Source: Helicobacter pylori
GTDB lineage: Bacteria > Campylobacterota > Campylobacteria > Campylobacterales > Helicobacteraceae
Assembly: GCF_030323545.1 (NCBI RefSeq)
Contig: NZ_CP122954.1
Coordinates: 1,054,001-1,118,000 of the forward strand
Direction of reading: 5' to 3'
Length of the DNA stretch: 64,000 bases
Shown in pieces: positions 27,714 to 37,834 of the stretch (positions are counted from its first letter, which is position 1; each line of letters starts with the position of its first letter). The translations under genes were made by a program, and so were the position numbers. The notes beneath the pieces are model-generated. The model did not search any database. It had not been told where the DNA came from and was given only the letters and a program-made list of their open reading frames with translations.

Positions 27714-30712
27714 TTATTCTTTAAGCGTTCTTGCCTGCGGAATGAAAGAGTGGATAATGTCCGCCTTGTCAATCTCTGCTTTAATGTAACTTGGTTTAAC
27801 TTTCAATCCTGTAATAAGCTTACTATCATTATCCTGTGTGACTAAAAAATAATAAATCGTTTTAGGATCGCCTTGGAAGGCTTTGATATGCTCTTTTTTA
27901 ACTTCCTTACCTTGATTTTTAAAAATAAGCGTAATATCGGGTTCTTTTAAGGTAGGTTCTACTAAATGCAAATAAGCTAATCGGTGCTTAGCATCAGGCT
28001 TGCTTTGTAAATGTTTAATGAAATTTTCTTTATTTTCAATCCCATTAAAAGCGTTTAAAAAGCTATCAATCTCTCTCGGTAATTGCATGGGTTTTATAGC
28101 GTTCAAATCTTTCAAAAACGCTTCTTTGTCTTCTATGACTTTAAAGGCTCGTTCTTTAATTGCTTTCTCTGTTTCCTCTGTGCTTGTTTTGCTTACTGCT
28201 TCTTTAATCCCTTTCTTGCTTTCTTTTTGCATGTCTTGAACGGCTTCTATCAAGCGCTTTAAAGTAGGGTTGTTTTCGTTCGGCTCTCTATTCACCATTA
28301 AAAGGTAATGCGTGAAGTCGTAAATATCAATATCCTTAAATTCCTTACTATCAGGGTTAAACATGTCTTTAGCTTCATCTGCGATCTTAAATTCTTTCAA
28401 ACCTTTTTTAATGTTATCGCTTCTTAAAGCTTCAAATAACGCTTTACTTGGATCATCAAACCTCGCAAATCGTGCGATCGCGCTTCCTAAAATCTCGCTG
28501 ATATCGCTTGTGCTTTGATCGCTCTTTTCAAACATCTCTAACGAACTCGTTTTATAGAATTTTTCGCTCAAATCTTTCAGGCTCTCGCTTGTTGTTTGAT
28601 AATTCTTTAAATTCGCAAAACTGCGATCCATAATATTGCTTAAATAAGCGTTTAGGCTTACATTAGGAAAGCTCATGTCGTGGATGAGATTGTGAAAACT
28701 CCCTGCGTTATCTACAAACATTTTTTTTACTTTTTCATAGCTTTTAATATCATTTGAAAATTCTTTCTGCCAGCGGTTTAATAGTTCTATCCCTTGCGTT
28801 TTAGTGCGTGGCATGTTAAACATTAACAACGCTAAATTACTATCGCCTACATTAGGATGAGTAGCCTTATCAAAATTAAGGTTTTTGGCCACAATGTTTT
28901 TTAATGAATAAATGCTATCAGCGTTTAACTTGGTTTCTAATTCTTTTAATTTAGGTTCATAGTGGCTTAAAACCGCTATCGCATGATCGCTCTCACTGTT
29001 AAAGCGTCCTTGATTGCTAGAAGCCGCTAAATTGTTGATCTCGGTATTGTTTAGTCGGTTGTGTGGCACTCGCACTAACAGCTCGTCCGGTTTCAAGTCT
29101 ATGTGATAGTATTCCTTGACCGCTTTCTCGTAAGCAAAACGGCTTTTAGGCGTGAAATTCAGCATGCCTTGGATTCTGTGGTTTCCTGCGATCACTTGCC
29201 CGTCGTTTAAAATGATCGGTAAATCTTCAAAACCTCCGCTCCCAAATATCTTCTTAGGGTCAAAATTCTCAGCAATGCTTTTAATCTGTTTTTCGTTCAT
29301 GTCGGTGCGTTTTTGCGTTCCGCCTGTGGTAAAGCTCGGTTTCAAGTCTTTGGCTTTCACGATCGCATAGTCTAAATCGTAAATCTCTCGTTCGTTCAAT
29401 CTCACTCGGCTTTTAGGTAGTTGCGTTTGCGTATTCGCTGGTATATCTTCTCCTACTTCTATTTTAGTCTGACTTTCAATATTGCCCGCATTGCCTCGCT
29501 CGTGTTCTAATTTCTTTTTTAAAGCCTCTTTTCGCTTTGTTTCTTGCTCTTTAGCTTTTAAAAATTCTTGTTCGCTTTCTAATCTTTCGCTTTCTAGTTT
29601 CGCAAGCTTTTCGACGTTGGCTTGTTCAAACGGGCTTAAGGGTGTAGGCTTTTGTGTGGTTTCGTTTAAATCTTTGCTTGTTTTTGATAAATCCTCTTGA
29701 TCTATTAGCGGTTTTTGTGTAAGATTAGGTTCATGGGGATGGTTTCCAGAGTGTAGACTGGCATCCCTAAAATCTATAAAATTCCTATCGCTATAAAAAT
29801 CAAAAATCTTATTTCCATTGTTTAAATCATCTACGACTAACCTAAGCTTTACGCCGTTATTATCCCATTCGTAAGCATATCTAAATCCGTTTTTAATCCT
29901 TTCAAAACTCTCTAATAACACGCTTCCGTTTTTGATTACTTCGCTCATGTTAAATAGTTCATCGTTAGTTAGTCCGCCTGTGTTCTCTTCTCCGTAATGC
30001 TTTCTTAGTATTTTTCTAGCTCCCGCATTCCTTGATCCTTGTTCTAAAAGATAAAGGTCGTTTAAATCTATTCCTTTAACCTCTGTTTGATCCAACTCGC
30101 CGTTAAACACTTTTAAAACTTGTTGCTGTTCTTTAGTAAGCTTGCTTTCATCAATCTTTTGTAATTCTTTTAAGGCTTGTTCGTATTTAGTGGCTTTCTC
30201 TTTGATTTCTTCGCTCGCGCTTTTGACGCCGTTAGTAAGCTCTTCAATGATTTTAAGCGTGTTGTTGCTAAATTTAGCGTTTTGCGCGCTTAGTTCTAAA
30301 TTCTTACTAAACTCGCTTATTGTGTGGCTTCTTTCTAACGCTCTTTTAATGTGATACTTTAACGCTGCGCCTGCGGTGGCTTCGTTTAAAGCTTTAGGTA
30401 ATTTCACTCCTAAAATACGATCGGGAGCGTTACGGTATAAAGTCCCTAGCGTGAATTTAGTCCATTGATACTTTAACGCTCCGCTTAGAGTGGTCGCTAA
30501 ACCTTGGCTTAAGTTCTTGGTGGTGGCTGGCTTTAGGCTCTCTGCGATCTTAGCGTCGTTTTTAAAAAGCTTATGAAAACCGCTCGCTATGTCAATGTAT
30601 TCTTTAGCCTTTGGTGTGGTAAAAACATCATCTTTAAACTCGTTTAGCTTGTTTAAGAAATGCGTAGGTGTGGTGTTTTGTTCTAGTATATTAAATATTG
30701 AATAATAAAGTT
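27714..30712 (-). pseudogene. 5'-truncated polyvalent mobile-element protein (HP0488-like)
   Basis: A GTG-started frame of 897 codons (30407 down to 27714) is preceded by about 100 further open, protein-like codons up to a stop near 30710-30712, with no usable ATG there, so the 5' end appears lost. From the GTG: residues 115-212 resemble the PBECR nuclease-fold domains of phage and conjugative elements (RKHYGEENTGGLTNDELFNM, FYSDRN); 265-310 are a Glu/Lys coil; 355-460 are ParB/DdrB-like (FEDLPIILNDGQVIAGNHRI); about 805-890 resemble a second PBECR-type domain (RLAYLHLVEPTLKEPDITLI). This domain set matches 'polyvalent proteins'. The spacing from AGGA to GTG is too short for good initiation. 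Whether it is expressed is unclear. Confidence 0.6.
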
Positions 30713-30804
30713 AAATAAGGCTTTTTGAGTATTGATATTTGATTGGAGCAGAGCCTTTCAATATTTTAAAAAGGCTAATCAAAAATACCCATTAAGGATA
30801 AATA

Positions 30805-32217
30805 CTAGTAAATCCTAAAACCATAAGTGATGTTAAACATGATATGGCTTCGGTCAGAATACACATTGTGTGTTAAAGGTTGCGTGCCAGGCCCGTTAGG
30901 ATCGACTGGAACATACATGCCACAATACCCAATACAATAGCCTTTTTTGGTGATATTGCCATAATATTCTAGTTTTAAATCCATTCTAATATTATACCTA
31001 TTAGAAAAATAACTCAAAAAGAGTGCAAGACTCCTTTCATCAGCCCTTGGGCTATCCGTCCAACGGCCTAAAATTTTCCAGCTAAACCCTCTATATTGTG
31101 AGCCTACATACAAAAACCCGTTGATAACATCAGCACCAACAATATTGTTAATTTCTGCGTCATAAATACTATTCGTCCAGATATTATACCCCAAAGGATC
31201 CCCATAAATACCTATATCACCATTAGCGTTACCGATATTTTTATAGACACTGCCCCCAAATTGCCACTTGTTATAGTAAAAACGAGTGCGGAAGAAATAA
31301 GTTTGCCCGCTCTTGCCTAGCGGCACTTGTTGGAATAGAATAATATCATTTTGATTAGCCGGAGTGGCAAAAATGGGGAAAAACCCCACGAAAGTGCCTA
31401 CAAAACGAAAGCCTTTATTGTTGAAATTAGGGTTGGTGTCGTAAGTGATATTAATGCCTGGTGCATACATTCTTTGAAAGATCGCATAAAAATAAGGGTT
31501 GATTTTTAGGTTGTCTTTTTCATATTTCAAATCCGCTATCATTAGAGCCTTACCGCTTGTATAGTAACGCCCAAAATACCAAAACCAGTCGCTTGACGCT
31601 GAAGCCCTAGCGTCTGAATACATCACTCTGAATCTGGTGTCTTTGTATTTGACAAAGCCTTCAACCCCTTGAGTGTAAGAAGTGAACCAATCATACTCTT
31701 CAGCATCATAGCGCCCCCCTTTCACACCAAAACTGAATTTGTCTTTTTTGTAGTTGTAGCTCAAAAAAGCGTTATGCACCATGGCTAAACGAGGTTTTTG
31801 CACATTTAAACCGCTATGTCCCGCATACCAACCAATGTATTGCCAAAAGATACCCGCCCCAAAAGGATCAGTCCTAGAGCCAGGCTGGCCATTAGGGATA
31901 TTGTTGCCTTGATAAGCGGTAGAGTCATAGGGGAGCGCTGCCATCATCGCCCCCACTTCCGCTCTCAAACCCTTGTATAAACCCATGCTCAAATTCAATT
32001 CACCGAGTAAAGAAGTGTAGCTACCTGTAGGATAAATGTCTTTAGAAGGCTGGTATCTTTGGTTATTAAAGCCAAACTTGGTATAGCTGCTCACCTTTCC
32101 AACAATGCTCATGTTGAATTCATAAGCTTGAAGTTTGGATAAAAAAAGACTAGAAAAAAGCAAAAAAAATAGAGAGTAAGAAAAATACTTCTTAACTTCC
32201 AAAACCCTAACTCCCAA
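30805..32217 (-). CDS. hofD: Hof-family outer membrane protein HofD (HP0487)
   Basis: A 470-residue predicted outer-membrane beta-barrel with an N-terminal signal (YFSYSLFFLLFSSLFLSKLQA) and a C-terminal strand ending FNITYGFRIY with a terminal aromatic residue. Alternating strands such as KFSFGVKGGRYDAEEYDWFT resemble those of the upstream paralogue. The only starts are TTG codons at 32217 or 32202; the latter lies close after AGGG, so the start is uncertain. It lies 54 bases downstream of hofC and is likely cotranscribed. Hof proteins are porin-like; the substrate is unknown. Confidence 0.85.
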   Translation of the reverse strand: MGVRVLEVKKYFSYSLFFLLFSSLFLSKLQAYEFNMSIVGKVSSYTKFGFNNQRYQPSKDIYPTGSYTSLLGELNLSMGLYKGLRAEVGAMMAALPYDSTAYQGNNIPNGQPGSRTDPFGAGIFWQYIGWYAGHSGLNVQKPRLAMVHNAFLSYNYKKDKFSFGVKGGRYDAEEYDWFTSYTQGVEGFVKYKDTRFRVMYSDARASASSDWFWYFGRYYTSGKALMIADLKYEKDNLKINPYFYAIFQRMYAPGINITYDTNPNFNNKGFRFVGTFVGFFPIFATPANQNDIILFQQVPLGKSGQTYFFRTRFYYNKWQFGGSVYKNIGNANGDIGIYGDPLGYNIWTNSIYDAEINNIVGADVINGFLYVGSQYRGFSWKILGRWTDSPRADERSLALFLSYFSNRYNIRMDLKLEYYGNITKKGYCIGYCGMYVPVDPNGPGTQPLTHNVYSDRSHIMFNITYGFRIY

Positions 32218-32271
32218 AGATATTAAAATAAAAATACAAAAAAGGCATACCTAAGAGATAGGGGAACTCTC

Positions 32272-33858
32272 TTAGAAACTATAACTGATGTGTGTCATCA
32301 AATGGCTTCTATCTTGGGTAATACTTTTTGCGATACCGCCCATGTTTTGAGGACCTTGCGCGAACGCAGAAGATTCAAACAAACCATTATTCAAGTTAAG
32401 TGGCTGACCGTTTGGCCCAAGGAAACCGGTTCCAGGGTTGTAACCCGCACGAATTTGGAACTCTAACCACACAAGTTTGAGACCCGCTTTAACATGCTTG
32501 CTAAACTGATAGTCTAGATACATACCGATACCATATTCCAAAGCCCTTGGTGCGGTGGTGAAGCGCTGATAAACGCTCCAACTGAACTTACCATGCTTAC
32601 CTCCACCTTTAACATACTCGGTGAACGCGTCAGCATCGGTAATGTTGTCAATCCCCGCAAACCCTAAGCTGTAGATGCCACCGACCCATTGTTCGATACC
32701 ATCAAGAGCCACAGGGTTACCCCAAGTACCTAAGTTCATGTTAGGGTTACCAATGTTGAGATAAGCACCACCAACCACAAAGTAGTTGTTAATGTCTATA
32801 TGGTGGTGCAAATAGAGTGTCGCACCACCAGGACCTTGCAAGCCACGCCACTTACCATTATCCAAGAACGGATCCCAAGTGTTATAACGAGCGGGTGCGT
32901 AACGACCGTATTCAGCGTTATTCCAACGATAGTCATACAACACATAGAGAGTCGTTTTATTTCTAATGCCTATCCCTCTGAACTCAGGGTTGGTATCATA
33001 CTCTACTTTAACACCGGGCAATGTGCCTACTTGTGGGATAAGATACACATAAGGGTGGATCAATAAATTCTTTGTAGGGCGATAAATAATACCGGCTTTA
33101 TGAATACCCCAAGGCTTTTCACGATAGATAGGGAACAACCATTGACCATCAGCGATACCACGACCCCAAGAGCTAAAGAGCAAGAATTTCATCTTATTCG
33201 TAAGCTTGAAAGTCCCATAAAAACCTTGGAACAATTGGTAAATCCAATCCATTTGCTCCTGCTCCGTAACATCAAAACGCCCCATTACCATATGGACTCT
33301 GTCGCTATCATAGGTAAGATTCGCTTTATAAACTTCATAGCGCCTTGAATGCCCAGGCAAGTAGGCGTTAGCCGGATAGTAGTTAGGGAACAAGCCGTTC
33401 CACTCACCCATATACATATAGCCAATACCTCTAGGGTCAATAATACCGCCTGGTCCTTGCTGTTCCCACATTTTAGTGGCATTCATACAAAGGCTCAAAG
33501 AATCAGTGCCGCAAGAAGTTTTATCCCAATAGCTTGGGGGGGTAAAATCCTTTGCCCACCTATCATACCTAGTGTTATCATAAACTTGTCCTCCCAAAAC
33601 ACCGCCTAAATTCACGGTCCATCCCCTACCTAAATGCACAGACCCCTCTAGCTTACCCGTAAGGTTAACAAAAGTTTCTGTGGGATAGATACCTTTAACA
33701 GGGTTAATAGGCGAACGGTTAAAACCCACTTTGGAGAAGTTGATAAAATCCCCATGCACTTCATAAGTAACCGCCCCTAATGAACCCGTAGTGAACAATA
33801 GTGGCAAGGTAAAACGCTTTAGCAATGTAGCCGCAACTTTTCGTTTCTTTAATTTCAT
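32272..33858 (-). CDS. hofC: Hof-family outer membrane protein HofC (HP0486)
   Basis: A 528-residue outer-membrane protein of the Hof family. A basic N-terminus and hydrophobic signal (TLLKRFTLPLLFTTGSLGA) lead into a barrel of alternating strands (GRFDVTEQEQMDWIYQLFQG, GKHGKFSWSVYQRFTTAPRA) ending SHLMTHISYSF with C-terminal phenylalanine. It is paralogous to hofD downstream. TAAGGAAGAGGA precedes ATG, and a TACAAT -10 element lies about 50 bases upstream on the minus strand (33908-33913). A seven-base C tract encodes Pro-Pro near residue 107. Related H. pylori proteins have been linked to gastric colonisation. Confidence 0.87.
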   Translation of the reverse strand: MKLKKRKVAATLLKRFTLPLLFTTGSLGAVTYEVHGDFINFSKVGFNRSPINPVKGIYPTETFVNLTGKLEGSVHLGRGWTVNLGGVLGGQVYDNTRYDRWAKDFTPPSYWDKTSCGTDSLSLCMNATKMWEQQGPGGIIDPRGIGYMYMGEWNGLFPNYYPANAYLPGHSRRYEVYKANLTYDSDRVHMVMGRFDVTEQEQMDWIYQLFQGFYGTFKLTNKMKFLLFSSWGRGIADGQWLFPIYREKPWGIHKAGIIYRPTKNLLIHPYVYLIPQVGTLPGVKVEYDTNPEFRGIGIRNKTTLYVLYDYRWNNAEYGRYAPARYNTWDPFLDNGKWRGLQGPGGATLYLHHHIDINNYFVVGGAYLNIGNPNMNLGTWGNPVALDGIEQWVGGIYSLGFAGIDNITDADAFTEYVKGGGKHGKFSWSVYQRFTTAPRALEYGIGMYLDYQFSKHVKAGLKLVWLEFQIRAGYNPGTGFLGPNGQPLNLNNGLFESSAFAQGPQNMGGIAKSITQDRSHLMTHISYSF

Positions 33859-34141
33859 TCCTCTTCCTTACTTTACCTGAGAATAGATAAATTACTCTGT
33901 AGAAATAATTGTAGCATAAAAGAATATAGATTTAGTTTAAAATCAAGCTAATTTTTCTTAAAAATCACAAAATTTAAAACACAAGTTTATCCTTAAAAGC
34001 TTGCTGATGAGCATGCAAATGGATAGGATAATTTTTTAAGACCTAATAAGATACTAAAAAAGGCTTTTTTAAGGCCAAATAGGGAATTTACTGATACAAT
34101 AAAAGGCATTGTTTATATAAATTAATAATAAAGGATCAAGA

Positions 34142-35086
34142 ATGAAAAAAATTGGTTTGAGCTTGTGTTTGGTTTTTAGCTTGGGTTTTTTAAAAGCCCA
34201 TGAAGTGAGCACTGAAGAGATTGCGGATATTTTCTACAAACTCAACGCCAAAGAGCCTAAAATGAAAATCAACCACACTAAGGGGTTTTGCGCTAAAGGC
34301 GTGTTCCTCCCTAACCCGCAAGCAAAAGAGGATTTAGATGTGCCATTACTCAATGAAAAAGAAATCCCTGCATCTGTAAGGTATTCTTTAGGAGGCGTGG
34401 CGATGGATGATAAAAGCAAAGTTAGGGGAATGGCGTTAAAATTAGAAAATCAAAACGCTAGCTGGACAATGGTGATGCTCAATACAGAAATCAATTTTGC
34501 CAAAAACCCTAACGAATTCGCCCAATTTTTTGAGATGAGAATCCCTAAAAATGGCAAGGTGGATGAAGCAAGAATCAAAAAGCTTTATGAAGAAGTCCCC
34601 TCTTATAGGAATTTTGCCGCTTACACCAAAACGATAGGGATTAGCTCAAGCGTGGCTAACACGCCTTATTATAGCGTTCATGCGTTCAAGTTTAAAGATA
34701 AGAAAGAAAAATTATTGCCTGCGAGATGGAAATTTGTGCCTAAAGACGGCATCAAGTATCTTAACCCCCAAGAATTAAAGCAAAAAGATTCAAATTATCT
34801 GCTTTCTTCATTCCAACAACACCTTAAAACTAAACCCATAGAGTACCAAATGTATCTGGTGTTTGCGAATAAAAATGATGCCACCAACGACACGACCGCA
34901 CTTTGGAAAGGCAAACACAAAGAATTGTTGGTAGGGACATTGAAAGTTGAAAAATACGAAGGAATGGGTTGCAATAAAGACGTGTATTTCCCAGCCGATC
35001 TCCCTAAAGGCGTAGAAGCCCCTACTGATCCCTTATTCCAAATCAGGAATGAAGTTTATGGGATCACTTTTAATAGAAGGCAATAA
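34142..35086 (+). CDS. periplasmic catalase-related heme protein (HP0485)
   Basis: A 314-residue member of the small catalase-related peroxidase group. A cleavable signal (MKKIGLSLCLVFSLGFLKAHE) places it in the periplasm. It keeps INHTKGFCAKGVF (equivalent of the catalase [11 protein letters not shown], with the active-site His), the VRYSLGGVAMDDKSKVRGMALKL block, and a late DPLFQIRNEVYGITFNRR whose tyrosine is the likely heme ligand. It is much shorter than KatA and lacks the C-terminal domains. AATAAAGGATCAAG precedes ATG. Peroxidase or heme-binding function is inferred; it would complement KatA outside the cytoplasm. Confidence 0.85.
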   Translation: MKKIGLSLCLVFSLGFLKAHEVSTEEIADIFYKLNAKEPKMKINHTKGFCAKGVFLPNPQAKEDLDVPLLNEKEIPASVRYSLGGVAMDDKSKVRGMALKLENQNASWTMVMLNTEINFAKNPNEFAQFFEMRIPKNGKVDEARIKKLYEEVPSYRNFAAYTKTIGISSSVANTPYYSVHAFKFKDKKEKLLPARWKFVPKDGIKYLNPQELKQKDSNYLLSSFQQHLKTKPIEYQMYLVFANKNDATNDTTALWKGKHKELLVGTLKVEKYEGMGCNKDVYFPADLPKGVEAPTDPLFQIRNEVYGITFNRRQ

Positions 35087-35118
35087 AAAGGCTAAGGCAA
35101 ATCAATGTATAAGTTGAT

Positions 35119-35212
35119 TGAAAAAATGCATTTTTATGAGTTTGGGGGAGTGGGATTTTTGTTTAAAGCTTTTGAATGTGCCCACTAAACACTCGCTCCC
35201 TCATTTGAGGGA
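35119..35212 (-). pseudogene. fragment of a C5 methyltransferase gene
   Basis: About 95 bases between the catalase-like gene and the restriction gene match 36572-36667, inside the intact C5 methyltransferase, in the same orientation. For example TTTGTTTAAAGCTTTTGA and CCCACTAAA are shared, with roughly 85% identity by eye. The matching part encodes the region just after the QIRERV motif. The copy has frame breaks and no start, so it is a scrap of a related methyltransferase gene. Confidence 0.7.
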
Positions 35213-35319
35213 CACGCTCACGCTGAATGTTGGGCAAAAAAATAACGAACATTCAATCCACCTACCACATTTTAATGCCATTATCTTGTATTTTATTTAG
35301 GCCGTTATACTATTGGTTT

Positions 35320-36072
35320 TTATGAAAGCGGCTTACTAGGTATTTCTGTAATTTTGTAATCAAAAAAGTTTTGCGAAATATTAAAAACGCTCTGCCCTTC
35401 CATTTGTTGGCGGGTTATCCAATTCAAATCATTGTCTTTGATTTTAGAAATTTCTACGCACGCTACTTGCCCGTTAAACAGATCAAAATGCACCACAATA
35501 GTAGGGATTTTATCCGTTATCAAACGCCTTTTAGCTTCTATAACTTTATGTTCTTTAATATCATTGATCCCTTGAAACCCGCTTTGAACTTCTAGCAGTA
35601 AATGATTGTCTAACAAAAAATCGGCTTTAGGACTTCTTTTAAAGCTTTCTATGCTCTCAAAATTATCACCACCAAAAAATTTAATGGTTTCTTTTTGTGC
35701 GCCAAAAAGACAAGCGATAAAATTCTTAAAAAACTCCGCTACTAAAAACCCACGCATCCAAGAAAAACACACTTCTTCAGGTCTTCTGCCTTGATTATTC
35801 AGCTTATAAATAATATAAGTATCCACTATCTTTGAAAACACTTGCTCTATGGAGTTTTTAAAAAAGCATTCCAATTCATACTCATTATATTTAAAACAAT
35901 AAATACTATTGATAGCGCTAAAAATTTCAATAAGCCTTTTTTTGAGTGCGTTTAAATAACTGAAATCAACGCAAGGTTGTATGTCTTTAGTGCCTAAAAA
36001 TTCCTTAAACGCATTTTGCGAACCAAAACCCAGTAATTTTCTGTAATCCTTAAAGTCATTATTGTTAAACAT
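35320..36072 (-). CDS. putative type II restriction endonuclease
   Basis: A 250-residue protein starting one base after the stop of a C5 methyltransferase, with AAAGGGGTAAG before ATG. SPKADFLLDNHLLLEVQSG (Asp151, Glu161, Gln163) has the spacing of a PD-(D/E)XK catalytic site with Gln in place of Lys, a known variant. The preceding RRPEEVCFSWMRGFLVAEFF may contribute to fold or DNA contact. I do not recognise the family by name; the role is inferred from this motif and from pairing with the methyltransferase. The frame is intact. Confidence 0.65.
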   Translation of the reverse strand: MFNNNDFKDYRKLLGFGSQNAFKEFLGTKDIQPCVDFSYLNALKKRLIEIFSAINSIYCFKYNEYELECFFKNSIEQVFSKIVDTYIIYKLNNQGRRPEEVCFSWMRGFLVAEFFKNFIACLFGAQKETIKFFGGDNFESIESFKRSPKADFLLDNHLLLEVQSGFQGINDIKEHKVIEAKRRLITDKIPTIVVHFDLFNGQVACVEISKIKDNDLNWITRQQMEGQSVFNISQNFFDYKITEIPSKPLS

Positions 36073-36073
36073 C

Positions 36074-37120
36074 TTACCCCTTTAAAAAGTCAAAAACCGC
36101 CTGTGCGAGCGCTACACTCAATAAAGGCGGAACGGCATTGCCAATTTGCAATCTTTTAGCGCTAGTGCTCCCATAAAATTTATAATTATCAGGAAAGCTT
36201 TGCAATCTTGCCCCCTCTCTAATGCTTAACGCTCTAGAGTCTCTTGGATGGATACACCTAGAACTGCTTGGGGTAGAAAAATTTCTTGTAATGGTGGGGG
36301 CTGGTTTTTCCCACCACATTTTGGCATAGGTATTAGTATAACCACTTTTGGGGCGTAAATTTTCTGGCAAATCGTCTTTACTCTGTCCGTCTTTTAGCGT
36401 TTGCATGATTTTTATAAGTTTTTCATTGTTTTTAGGACTGCTATGTTCGCTTAATTCTTTAGAATTTCGCACAAATTCCAAAAAAACATTATCCGCATTT
36501 TTAAGATAACCTAAAGCATCACCATTTTCACCGCCTTGAATGGGTGGTAAATCCCCTAAAGCGTCTTTTAGAGAAAAATGCGTTTTTATGGGTTTGGGGA
36601 AGTGGAATTTTTGTTTAAAGCTTTTGAGCACGCCCACTAAAATCACTCGCTCTCTTATTTGAGGCACACCATAATCTAGGGCGTTTAAAATGGCATGCTC
36701 TAAAATATAACCTCTCTCTTTAAAAGCGTTACAAATTTGTTTGAATAATTGCCCTTTTTGCATAGACATTAAACCCACCACATTTTCAAAAACAAACATT
36801 TTTGGTTTTACTAAATCCAAGAGCCGCAAATATTCTTTAAACAGATTCGCTTTTTCATCCATTTTTCTTTTGCCAAGGGTAGAATAGCTCTGGCATGGTG
36901 GTCCGCCTAGTAGAATATCAATTGAAACGCATGGTAAGTTGTGGCAATTAAGTTGCATAATATCGCATAAAATGGTTTGCGTTTCTTTATGATTGGCTTG
37001 ATAGCTTAAAATAGCGTCCTTGTCTATATCATTAGCCCATATTAATTCAAAATAAGGGTGCATAGAAAAGCCATAGCTCAATCCTCCAGCACCACAAAAA
37101 ATATCTGCTACCTTATACAA
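36074..37120 (-). CDS. DNA (cytosine-5) methyltransferase (HP0483-like)
   Basis: A 348-residue C5 methyltransferase with all core motifs: VADIFCGAGGLSYGF, GGPPCQSYSTLG with the catalytic Cys, FENVVGLM, VPQIRERVILVG, and REGARLQSF followed by IGNAVPPLLSVALAQ. The target-recognition region (residues 180-290, including YTNTYAKMWWEKPAPTITRN) does not let me name the site. The start is TTG about ten bases after AAAGGA. It is followed at one-base spacing by its likely endonuclease partner, and preceded by a second, different R-M pair. Confidence 0.93.
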   Translation of the reverse strand: MYKVADIFCGAGGLSYGFSMHPYFELIWANDIDKDAILSYQANHKETQTILCDIMQLNCHNLPCVSIDILLGGPPCQSYSTLGKRKMDEKANLFKEYLRLLDLVKPKMFVFENVVGLMSMQKGQLFKQICNAFKERGYILEHAILNALDYGVPQIRERVILVGVLKSFKQKFHFPKPIKTHFSLKDALGDLPPIQGGENGDALGYLKNADNVFLEFVRNSKELSEHSSPKNNEKLIKIMQTLKDGQSKDDLPENLRPKSGYTNTYAKMWWEKPAPTITRNFSTPSSSRCIHPRDSRALSIREGARLQSFPDNYKFYGSTSAKRLQIGNAVPPLLSVALAQAVFDFLKG

Positions 37121-37209
37121 GTTTTATTTTTTCCTTTCATCTAAACCCACACTTTTTAAATGGAGTAAAAACTTAAAGTTCTTTTTTGAGACTGGGTTAA
37201 GACTATTTC

Positions 37210-37833
37210 TTAATCTTTTAAAATTCCGCTAGGTTTGTCAATCGCTTTTCTATGGACGGCCTTTTCTCTGTTTTGAGCTTTTTGAGTGATATTGGCATGC
37301 TCATCTTTAATATCGTTTGGCCAATCTTTACCTTGCTCTTGCACATTCCATTCGGGTAATGCATCATTGTTATTGTTTCTATAATCCGTCAAGCAAGCTT
37401 GCTCTAAAAGTTTATAGCTGATGCTTGCGTCTTTGATTGCATGAAAACCAAACAAGCCTTTCACTTGAGTTTCAAAATTAGGCTGATAAATCATGTAAAA
37501 TTCTATTTTAGCCCCTGTGAGTATTGTGTGATAAAGAAAATACCACACACCAAAACTTCTAATACTAGGCCTCCCTTTGACTCCCCCATCTTTATAAATA
37601 TTGAGTGTGCTTTTAATCCCGCCATCTGCTTGAGAGCCACCGATTTTTTTAATCTCACCATCCACTACAATTAAATACACTCTAGCCACATTTTGAGTTA
37701 AAATATTTTGAGATAAAGATTGATTGTTTTCATCTTTTAAATCCTTAAGATAGTTGAAATTTAACTTTGTGCTGTCTTTCACGTATTCTACATCAGCGAT
37801 TTTAAAGGCAGTTTTGACTTCGCTAATATGCAT
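37210..37833 (-). CDS. putative GIY-YIG-type restriction endonuclease (HP0482-like)
   Basis: A 207-residue protein two bases after the stop of a Dam/FokI-type adenine methyltransferase, with AAGGAGTAAA before ATG. The core resembles the GIY-YIG nuclease fold: ARVYLIVVDGEIKKIGGS (Tyr53, Gly65-66), GRPSIRSFGVWYFLY (Arg88/Arg92), LLEQACLTDY (Glu144) and LPEWNVQ (Asn163), matching the fold's conserved Tyr, Gly, Arg, Glu and Asn. Known GIY-YIG restriction enzymes include Hpy188I and Eco29kI. I infer it is the cutting partner of the adjacent methyltransferase. Recognition site unknown. Confidence 0.55.
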   Translation of the reverse strand: MHISEVKTAFKIADVEYVKDSTKLNFNYLKDLKDENNQSLSQNILTQNVARVYLIVVDGEIKKIGGSQADGGIKSTLNIYKDGGVKGRPSIRSFGVWYFLYHTILTGAKIEFYMIYQPNFETQVKGLFGFHAIKDASISYKLLEQACLTDYRNNNNDALPEWNVQEQGKDWPNDIKDEHANITQKAQNREKAVHRKAIDKPSGILKD

Positions 37834-37834
37834 T

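Noticed and set aside
35118-35300. A 60-codon plus-strand frame after the catalase-like gene
   Set aside because: It overlaps the antisense of the methyltransferase fragment, so the frame is accidental.
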